The position numbers and the translations under genes were made by a program. Under the pieces are notes generated by a model that saw only the letters and a list, made by a program, of their open reading frames with translations, was not told the origin of the DNA and made no database searches. A DNA stretch of 24,751 bases from DASRZM01 sp035686365 (GTDB lineage Bacteria > Pseudomonadota > Gammaproteobacteria > Xanthomonadales > Xanthomonadaceae), in contig DASRZM010000099.1 in assembly GCA_035686365.1 (NCBI GenBank), positions 1 to 24,751 of the forward strand. Reading direction: 5' to 3'. Position 1 is the first letter of the stretch. Every line of letters starts with the position of its first letter. Below, one piece after another: positions 1 to 5,683 of the stretch.

Positions 1-261
1 CGGGACGACCACGCAGTATTCCCCCAGTCGCGGCTCAGCTCCATGCAAGCAGCGGGATATACGGATCAGCTTACGATGCTCGGCTACGCCTACCCGAATA
101 TCGATTCTGATGGCGACACACTCGTTGACGGCTTGGAGTACGTGATTGGTACTAACCCGAACAACACGAACAGTGACTGCTACCAAGGCAATGATGCGGC
201 GGAGTACCCGCCCTACGAAGATCCGGTTTCCGATCCAATGTTTCCGGTTTATTGCCCTTGA
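1..261 (+). CDS. C-terminal end of an exported protein with a calcium-binding (TSP3-like) repeat, partial
   Basis: The frame is open from the first base of the window, so this is the 3' end of a longer gene; the internal ATG at 43 is probably not the start. The 86 visible residues hold an acidic loop (NIDSDGDTLVDGLEYVIGTN) with the D-x-D-x-D-G spacing and trailing E of thrombospondin type-3 or dockerin-like calcium-binding repeats, which are found in secreted and surface proteins. The protein ends in a Pro/Tyr-rich tail, EDPVSDPMFPVYCP. Codon use is less GC-biased than in the genes downstream. The same 14-residue tail is encoded again at 623-667, so this gene probably belonged to a tandem family. 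The function of the whole protein cannot be told from this piece. Confidence 0.6.
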   Translation, partial: RDDHAVFPQSRLSSMQAAGYTDQLTMLGYAYPNIDSDGDTLVDGLEYVIGTNPNNTNSDCYQGNDAAEYPPYEDPVSDPMFPVYCP

Positions 262-339
262 TCGTGTCTACGAGTTGAGGCGCCGGGGATCTTGGGTCAT
301 ATGCGCACTCGGGCGGTTAGCCAACTCAGCCACGTGGCA

Positions 340-581
340 ACCACATTGGGAGAGGGCACGTCCGGATCGAGCATATCCAGCTCGGCAAGCCGCAGCAGAA
401 CGCCTACGTTGAACGCTACAACCGTACCGTGCGCTACGACTGGCTCGGCCAGTACCTGTTCGACAGCATCGAGCAGGCTCAGGATTCGGCCACCCGCTGG
501 CTCTGGACTTACAACAACGAGCGACCGAACATGGTCATCGGCGGCATCACGCCAGCACAGAAGCTGGCGATGGCCGCATAG
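340..581 (+). pseudogene. IS3-family transposase, C-terminal remnant
   Basis: In the frame ending at the TAG of 579-581, residues encoded from about 360 read as the end of an IS3-type integrase core. KPQQNAYVERYNRT carries the last catalytic Glu of the DDE triad, and LWTYNNERPNMVIGGITPAQ matches the usual Y-N-x-E-R-P-H-x-x-x-x-x-x-x-P signature, here with N in place of H. No start codon, helix-turn-helix ORF (OrfA) or first two catalytic Asp residues are present upstream, so only about 70 codons survive. The left boundary of the homology, somewhere at 340-360, is my estimate. It cannot encode an active transposase. Confidence 0.8.
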
Positions 582-618
582 CTCCACTTCTGGCGAGAGC
601 TAAAAGCGGGGGGATTAC
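340..618 (+). mobile_element. Truncated IS3-family insertion sequence
   Basis: This is the span of the IS3 remnant: the transposase C-terminus, then about 37 bases ending in the purine-rich stretch AAAGCGGGGGGATTAC (603-618), which looks like an IS3 terminal inverted repeat. No matching left end is visible, so the element has lost its 5' part. It sits between two copies of the same protein tail (217-261 and 623-667), and its right end lies only about 5 bases before the second tail. It therefore probably inserted into, or recombined with, a second copy of the upstream gene. The bases 262-339 between the first stop codon and the IS match nothing I recognise. Confidence 0.6.
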
Positions 619-622
619 CGCT

Positions 623-667
623 GAAGACCCCGTTTCTGATCCGATGTTTCCGGTCTACTGCCCATAG
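623..667 (+). pseudogene. Orphan 3' end of a second copy of the gene at 1-261
   Basis: Fourteen codons plus TAG encode EDPVSDPMFPVYCP, identical to the last 14 residues of the protein ending at 261. Eight of the 15 codons differ in DNA, including the stop (TGA versus TAG), and every difference is synonymous. This is the pattern of an old paralogue kept under protein-level selection, not of a fresh duplication by IS activity. The rest of this copy has been removed or replaced by the IS3 remnant just upstream. Confidence 0.65.
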
Positions 668-668
668 T

Positions 669-725
669 TGGGTTGCCCGCGTCGACCAGTTCCAGCAGCA
701 TCCGAACGTGCAAGTGCATTTCACC
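669..725 (+). pseudogene. Possible IS630-type transposase scrap
   Basis: In the frame starting TGG at 669 the translation contains VDQFQQHPNVQVHFT, reminiscent of the segment before the last catalytic Glu in IS630-family transposases (typically a helix, then HP-x-x-x-x-HFTP). The similarity is lost after HFT, and the frame continues only to a stop near 795. The fragment is too short to be certain. The remaining bases up to the P-II gene at 834 show no other feature apart from that gene's ribosome binding site. Confidence 0.3.
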
Positions 726-833
726 CGCCCGGGGGTCGGAGAATTCTTACCCGCGCCGGTTCGTGGCATGCTGGGCCGGCCCGCAAACTGGCGCTGAGGG
801 CGCTGAACGCGCCGCGGGCCACGGGAGGACACG

Positions 834-1172
834 ATGAAGATGGTGACGGCGATCATCAAGCCGTTCAAGCTCGACGACGTGCGCGAGGCGCTCTCGGAGG
901 CCGGGGTGACCGGCATCACCGTGACCGAGGTCAAGGGGTTCGGACGCCAGAAGGGCCATACCGAGCTGTACCGCGGCGCCGAGTACGTGGTCGACTTCCT
1001 GCCCAAGCTCAAGCTCGAGATCGCGGTCGCCGACGGCCGCGTGGAGCGCGTGGTGGAGGCCATCATGCAGGCCGCGGCCACCGGCAAGATCGGCGACGGC
1101 AAGATCTTCGTGACCACGCTGGAGCAGGTGGTCCGCATCCGCACCGGTGAGCTCGACGCCGATGCGCTGTGA
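834..1172 (+). CDS. glnK: P-II family nitrogen regulatory protein
   Basis: This is a full-length 112-residue P-II signal protein. These trimers sense 2-oxoglutarate and ATP/ADP and report nitrogen status to glutamine synthetase adenylyltransferase, NtrB or the AmtB channel. The T-loop is intact with YRGAEY and the uridylylation Tyr51, followed by the second signature TGKIGDGKIFV (residues about 83-93) and the ending RIRTGE. Residues that separate the E. coli paralogues are mixed: Thr5 is GlnK-like while Thr43 and Asp54 are GlnB-like, as in the single P-II of pseudomonads, which is usually called GlnK. GGGAGGA at 823-829 is a strong ribosome binding site and fixes the start. No amtB is adjacent inside the window, and I see no sigma-54 promoter in the debris upstream. 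Confidence 0.93.
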   Translation: MKMVTAIIKPFKLDDVREALSEAGVTGITVTEVKGFGRQKGHTELYRGAEYVVDFLPKLKLEIAVADGRVERVVEAIMQAAATGKIGDGKIFVTTLEQVVRIRTGELDADAL

Positions 1173-1221
1173 GCGCGGCGCCGCGCTGGCAGCCGCCGGC
1201 GTGATCGGCAACAATGCCGGC

Positions 1222-1638
1222 ATGGGCACTGCACTGCGCATCGCGACCTGCCTGCTGGCGCTGCTGCTGGCCGCCTGCGCGACCGGGCCCGACAGCCGCG
1301 CGCTGGACCGCACGCTCTACGCCTACGCCGGCGCCGTCCGCTGGGGCGAATTCGACACCGCGCTGGGCTTCGTGGATCCGGAGTACCGCAGCGCCCACCC
1401 GCTCACGGCGCTGGAGCGCGAGCGTTTCAAGCAGGTCGGCATCAGCGGCTACGCGGTCAAGGAGATGCAGCTGGGCGTGGAAGGCGAGCTGCGCCAGATC
1501 GTCGAGATCCGGGTGATCAACCGCCACACCCAGTCCGAGCGCGTGGTCATGGATCGCCAGACCTGGCGCTGGGACGCCGCCGCCGAGCGCTGGTGGCTGA
1601 CCACCGGGCTGCCGAACCTGGGCACCGACGGCCCCTGA
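1222..1638 (+). CDS. Small putative lipoprotein of unknown function
   Basis: This encodes a 138-residue protein if it starts at the ATG of 1222. That start gives a clean lipoprotein signal: basic Arg6, a hydrophobic core (LLALLLAAC) and lipobox LAAC with Cys19. An ATG at 1147 is also in frame, but it would overlap the P-II gene and bury the signal. The mature part contains YAYAGAVRWGEF and a Trp-rich C-terminus (QTWRWDAAAERWWL), consistent with a small compact periplasmic domain. I do not recognise the family. It lies 49 bases after the P-II gene and 58 before yibN on the same strand, so it may be cotranscribed with either. Confidence 0.7.
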   Translation: MGTALRIATCLLALLLAACATGPDSRALDRTLYAYAGAVRWGEFDTALGFVDPEYRSAHPLTALERERFKQVGISGYAVKEMQLGVEGELRQIVEIRVINRHTQSERVVMDRQTWRWDAAAERWWLTTGLPNLGTDGP

Positions 1639-1696
1639 GCTTGGCCCCGGCGCCCGGCGTGTCCATAATGCCGGCCCCTGTCGAGCCCGCCGCCCC

Positions 1697-2128
1697 GTGT
1701 TCTTCGAACGCCTGCCCGAATTCATCGGCAACCACCCGATCCTGTCGCTGGCCTTCGTGGCCATCGGCATCGCCCTGGTGGTCAATGAGCTCACCCGCTT
1801 CACGCGCGGCTACAAGGCGATCTCGCCGGCGCAGCTGACCTTGCTGATCAACCGCCGCGAGCCGCTGCTGGTGCACGTGGGCGCGCAGGCCGAGTACGAC
1901 AAGGGCCACATCGTGGGCGCGCGCCACGTACCGATGAGCCAGTTCGACCCCGAGAGCAAGCTGCTGGCCAAGGTCAAGGAGCTGCCGGTGGCCGTGTACG
2001 ACGGCAACGGCATGGCCTCGGCCCAGGCCGCCAAGCGCCTGGTCAAGGCCGGCTTCAAGGAGGTGTTCTGGCTCGACGGCGGCCTGGGGGCCTGGCAGCA
2101 GGCCAGTTTGCCGTTGACGCGGAAGTAG
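1697..2128 (+). CDS. yibN: YibN-type membrane-anchored rhodanese-like protein
   Basis: This is a 143-residue protein starting at GTG. An N-terminal membrane helix (about residues 13-30) precedes a rhodanese-like domain (about 42-140). The catalytic rhodanese loop normally carries Cys followed by a short cradle; here the equivalent is YDGNGM with Asp102, and the first rhodanese signature (usually D-V-R) is HVG. It is therefore unlikely to be a sulfurtransferase. E. coli YibN, as I recall it, has the same substitution (VVDGSGM), the same anchor and the same position upstream of secB-gpsA, which supports the assignment. The normal neighbour grxC is absent; a palindromic repeat occupies the gap. 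A CATAAT hexamer at 1664-1669 could be a -10 element. Confidence 0.85.
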   Translation: MFFERLPEFIGNHPILSLAFVAIGIALVVNELTRFTRGYKAISPAQLTLLINRREPLLVHVGAQAEYDKGHIVGARHVPMSQFDPESKLLAKVKELPVAVYDGNGMASAQAAKRLVKAGFKEVFWLDGGLGAWQQASLPLTRK

Positions 2129-2172
2129 CCTTGTTGGGACCCGACGCATCCGCCGTGCCGAAAGCCAAAGCA

Positions 2173-2282
2173 TCCGCAAAGGACGCAAATGGACGCAAAG
2201 GAGAGCGGTACCAAAGATGAGATGTGAGGCCGCGTGGTGTCCCGGCTTCGTTTTCTTTGCGTCCATTTGCGTCCTTTGCGGA
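2173..2282. repeat. Large palindromic element, copy 1 (28-bp perfect arms)
   Basis: The arm at 2173-2200, beginning TCCGCAAAGGACGCAAAT, is the exact reverse complement of 2255-2282, with 54 bases between. Each arm is built from a short GGACGCAAA-type repeat. A second, related element lies at 5453-5564 and shares the arm start, the arm repeat and a GTGGTGTC motif in the loop. The two are therefore members of a dispersed family of about 110 bp, comparable in style to a MITE or intergenic mosaic element. It lies between yibN and secB, and no reading frame runs through it convincingly. Confidence 0.85.
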
Positions 2283-2343
2283 CTCCTGCTTTCCGCCGGT
2301 CCGGATTCCAGACCGGCCTTGATTGGCCCGCCCCCGGCCCCCA

Positions 2344-2352
2344 TGGGATAAT
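2344..2352 (+). promoter_or_regulatory. Candidate extended -10 promoter of secB
   Basis: TGGGATAAT fits an extended -10 (TGn followed by GATAAT, one mismatch from TATAAT). It lies 39 bases before the secB ATG, just downstream of the palindromic element. The TTGATT at 2319-2324 is about 22 bases away, too far for a normal -35, so the extended -10 reading is preferred. This is sequence resemblance only. Confidence 0.35.
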
Positions 2353-2391
2353 CGCCGGTCTTTCCCTACGCATTCTTCCCGGAGTATCCCG

Positions 2392-2931
2392 ATGTCCGAC
2401 GAGACCAACGCCGCAGCCAACGCCGCCGCCAACGGCGCTGCCGGCGCCGCCCAGGGTCCGTCCGCGCAGCTTTCGCTGCACCGGATCTACCTCAAGGACG
2501 CCTCCTTCGAGGCGCCCAACGTCCCCGAGATCTTCAACGAGCAGGCGCAGCCGCAGCTGCAGATGAGCCTGCAGCAGAAGGTGCGCACCGTGGGCGATGA
2601 CGTCCACGAGGTCGTGCTCAGCGTCACCGTCACCTGCACCGTGGCCGAGAAGACCGCCTACCTGGCCGAAGTGCACCAGGCCGGCCTGTTCGGCTTGGCC
2701 GGTTTCGAGCCGCGCGCGCTGGAGGCGATGCTCGGCACCTATTGCCCGAACGCGCTGTTCCCCTACGCACGCCAGGCGATCAGCGAGCTGGTGCAGAACG
2801 GCGGCTTCCCGCCGCTGTTCCTGCAACCGATCAATTTCGAGGCGCTGTTCGCCGAGCAGATGCGCCGGCGCGCCCAGCAGGGCGCCGGTGAGGCCGGCGG
2901 CCAGGCCGACGCGGTCGCCGGAAACGGCTGA
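2392..2931 (+). CDS. secB: Protein-export chaperone SecB
   Basis: This is a 179-residue SecB. The tetrameric cytoplasmic chaperone keeps precursors unfolded and passes them to SecA. The conserved core runs from about residue 25 (LSLHRIYLKDASFEAPN) through EVHQAGLFGLAGF and the near-invariant CPNALFPYARQAI to GGFPPLFLQPINFEALF. The N-terminus is extended by about 20 residues rich in Ala and Asn, and the C-terminal tail is rich in Gly, Ala and Gln; both are likely disordered. The ATG at 2392 is chosen because it follows CCCGGAG and begins MSDE like other SecB proteins; upstream in-frame ATGs have no family similarity. gpsA follows, as in many gammaproteobacteria. Confidence 0.96.
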   Translation: MSDETNAAANAAANGAAGAAQGPSAQLSLHRIYLKDASFEAPNVPEIFNEQAQPQLQMSLQQKVRTVGDDVHEVVLSVTVTCTVAEKTAYLAEVHQAGLFGLAGFEPRALEAMLGTYCPNALFPYARQAISELVQNGGFPPLFLQPINFEALFAEQMRRRAQQGAGEAGGQADAVAGNG

Positions 2932-2936
2932 TCGCA

Positions 2937-3016
2937 CACCTGGGACCGGACCTGGGGGACATGGGCCGATCAGCCACGCACGTGACCGATCCTGCACAGC
3001 CGGGTCCGGTCAGGTG
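2937..3016. repeat. Imperfect inverted repeat after secB
   Basis: CACCTGGGACCGGACCTGG (2937-2955) pairs imperfectly with the complement of 3000-3016 (one bulge of two bases, one mismatch). The stretch 2932-3088 is the gap between secB and gpsA and is full of GGACC/GGTCC words that can fold in several ways. There is no T-tract, so it is not a classical terminator. It could be a decayed palindromic repeat or a processing hairpin. Confidence 0.35.
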
Positions 3017-3088
3017 CCGGCTCCGGCGACTCTGGACCGGTCCGCGATGGACGGGTCCGGGCCTGCGCAGACGCGTCCCGGTCCCGGC

Positions 3089-4114
3089 ATGAGCGCTCCG
3101 TCGAGACCGTTCGCCGCGGTCACCGTGCTCGGCGCCGGCTCCTGGGGCACCGCGCTGGCGGCGCTGATCACGCGCAACGGCGTGGCCTGCACGCTGTGGG
3201 GCCGGGAACGGGACTGCCTGGACGAGATCGTCGCCAGCGGCCGCAACCGGCGTTACCTGCCCGGCCACGACCTGCCGCCGGAGCTGCGCGTGCAGCACGG
3301 GATCGCCGCGGCACTGCACGGCGCCGAGCTGGCGCTGGTGGCGGTGCCCAGCCATGCCTTCGCCGGCGTGCTCGATGCCGTCCTGGAAGCCGCGCCGGCG
3401 CTGCCCGGGCTGGCTTGGGCCACCAAGGGTTTCGAGCCAGGCTCGGGCCGCTTCCTGCACGAGGTCGTGGCCGGGCATCGCCCGGACCTGCCCACCGCGG
3501 TCGTCACCGGGCCCTCGTTCGCGGGTGAGGTGGCCGCGGGCCTGCCCACGGCGGTGACCGTGCACAGCGACTCGGCCCGGTTCGCGCAGCAGCTCGCCGA
3601 AACGCTGCATGCCCCGACCTTCCGCGCCTACACCGGCACCGACATGCTCGGGGCCGAACTCGGTGGCGCCATGAAGAACGTGGTGGCCGTGGCCACCGGT
3701 GTCGCCGACGGCATGCAGCTGGGGCACAACGCCCGCGCCGGCCTGATCACCCGTGGCCTGAACGAGATGCTGCGGCTCAATGCCGCCCTGGGCGGGCGCC
3801 CGGAAACCCTGATGGGGCTGGCCGGCCTCGGCGACCTGGTGCTGACCTGCACCGGCGACCTGTCGCGCAACCGCCGGCTGGGGCTGGCGCTCGGACGCGG
3901 CATGTCGCTGCAAGAGGCGGTCGCCGGAATCGGCCAGGTGGTCGAGAGCATGCAGACCGCCGACGAGGTCATGCGGCTGGCCGGCCGCCACGGCGTGGAG
4001 CTGCCGATCAGCGCGCTGGTGCAGCGCATGCTGCATGGCCAGATCACGCCCCACGAGGGCCTGAAGCTGGTGCTCTCGCGCGAACAGAAGGCCGAGTTCC
4101 CCAACGGCCTGTGA
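3089..4114 (+). CDS. gpsA: Glycerol-3-phosphate dehydrogenase (NAD(P)+)
   Basis: This is a 341-residue enzyme that reduces dihydroxyacetone phosphate to sn-glycerol 3-phosphate, the backbone for phospholipids. The Rossmann motif VLGAGSWGTALA is at about 13-24, ATKGFEP at 111-117, GPSFAGEVA at 141-149, and the catalytic Lys196 lies in GGAMKNVVAVATG. LAGLGDLVLTCTG and a conserved C-terminal domain follow. The ATG at 3089 gives the normal family length; the frame is open upstream only because it shadows secB. The downstream neighbour trmL is convergent, with 33 bases between the stops. Confidence 0.96.
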   Translation: MSAPSRPFAAVTVLGAGSWGTALAALITRNGVACTLWGRERDCLDEIVASGRNRRYLPGHDLPPELRVQHGIAAALHGAELALVAVPSHAFAGVLDAVLEAAPALPGLAWATKGFEPGSGRFLHEVVAGHRPDLPTAVVTGPSFAGEVAAGLPTAVTVHSDSARFAQQLAETLHAPTFRAYTGTDMLGAELGGAMKNVVAVATGVADGMQLGHNARAGLITRGLNEMLRLNAALGGRPETLMGLAGLGDLVLTCTGDLSRNRRLGLALGRGMSLQEAVAGIGQVVESMQTADEVMRLAGRHGVELPISALVQRMLHGQITPHEGLKLVLSREQKAEFPNGL

Positions 4115-4147
4115 CCCCGGCGCGCCGCCGCAGTCCCGAGTCCCGCC

Positions 4148-4615
4148 CTACCCCCCACCCACAAACCCCACCTGCCGCCACGCCTCGAACACCACCACGG
4201 CCACCGCATTGGACAGGTTCAGGCTGCGGTTGCCCGGTCGCATCGGCAGGCGCAGGCGCTGCTGCGGTTCGATGCCGGCCAGCACGGACTCGGACAGCCC
4301 GCGCGTTTCCGGTCCGAACAGGAAGGCGTCGCCGGCCGCAAACGCGACCGTGTCGTAGCGTCGGGCACCGCGCGCGGACAGCGCGAACAGGCGCGCCGGT
4401 GCCGCCTGGGCAACGTACTGGGCGAGCGAGTCGTGCACGCGCACGGTGGCGAACTCGTGGTAGTCGAGGCCGGCGCGCTTCAGGCGTGCATCGTCGAGTT
4501 CGAAACCCAGCGGACGCACCAGGTGCAGGCGGGCGCCGGTATTGGCGCACAGACGGATGACATTGCCGGTGTTGGGCGGGATTTCCGGTTCCAGCAGCAC
4601 CACGTCGAACGGCAT
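4148..4615 (-). CDS. trmL: tRNA (cytidine(34)-2'-O)-methyltransferase
   Basis: This is a 155-residue SPOUT-class methyltransferase that modifies the 2'-O of the wobble base in tRNA-Leu isoacceptors using S-adenosylmethionine. The N-terminus LEPEIPPNTGNVIRLCANTG, the middle motif FLFGPETRGL and the C-terminal knot segment RPGNRSLNLSNAVAVVVFEA are all typical, and the length is normal. It starts 7 bases after the dehydrogenase stop on the same strand, so the two are probably one transcript. Confidence 0.95.
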   Translation of the reverse strand: MPFDVVLLEPEIPPNTGNVIRLCANTGARLHLVRPLGFELDDARLKRAGLDYHEFATVRVHDSLAQYVAQAAPARLFALSARGARRYDTVAFAAGDAFLFGPETRGLSESVLAGIEPQQRLRLPMRPGNRSLNLSNAVAVVVFEAWRQVGFVGGG

Positions 4616-4622
4616 CGGCGGC

Positions 4623-5318
<696 letters not shown>

Positions 5319-5353
5319 GGCGTGCTCCCGATGCACCTGGGGCGAGGATAGCG

Positions 5354-5399
5354 CGGGACTCGGGACTCGGGACTCGGGACCCTGGACCCTGGACCCGGG
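5354..5399. repeat. Heptanucleotide tandem array
   Basis: Units of CGGGACT occur three times (5354-5374), then CGGGAC, then CCTGGAC twice, ending CCGGGA, so a 7-base unit is repeated about six times with a sequence switch halfway. A 7-base unit would shift any reading frame, so this is non-coding. It lies between the SDR start (5318) and the palindromic element at 5453 and is a candidate variable-number locus. Confidence 0.75.
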
Positions 5400-5452
5400 A
5401 TAGCTAAGGACGTGGCCGCAACGAGGGCTGGGCCGGAATGAGAGCACTGCAA

Positions 5453-5564
5453 TCCGCAAAGGACGCAAAGGACGCAAAGAAGAACAAAGCAGGTCATGGC
5501 GGAATGCGCAGTGGTGTCGTGGCGCAGTCCGTTCGTCTTTTGCGTCTTTTGCGTCCTTTGCGGA
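5453..5564. repeat. Large palindromic element, copy 2
   Basis: The left arm 5453-5479 (TCCGCAAAGGACGCAAAGGA...) pairs with 5538-5564 with only a couple of mismatches. The arm start, the GGACGCAAA repeat and the loop word GTGGTGTC are shared with the element at 2173-2282. It sits about 120 bases before the M16 peptidase start. The gap 5319-5683 holds this element and the heptamer array, and I see no convincing -35/-10 pair. Confidence 0.82.
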
Positions 5565-5683
5565 CCCTGCTGTGGACCCTGAACGGCAGCCGGGGGCGCC
5601 CCCTGTTACCATCGGCGCTCGCGGCGCCGCGCCGCCTCGCGCAAACTCCCCTGTCATCACTGAAAGCCCCGGAAGGAGCTCGC

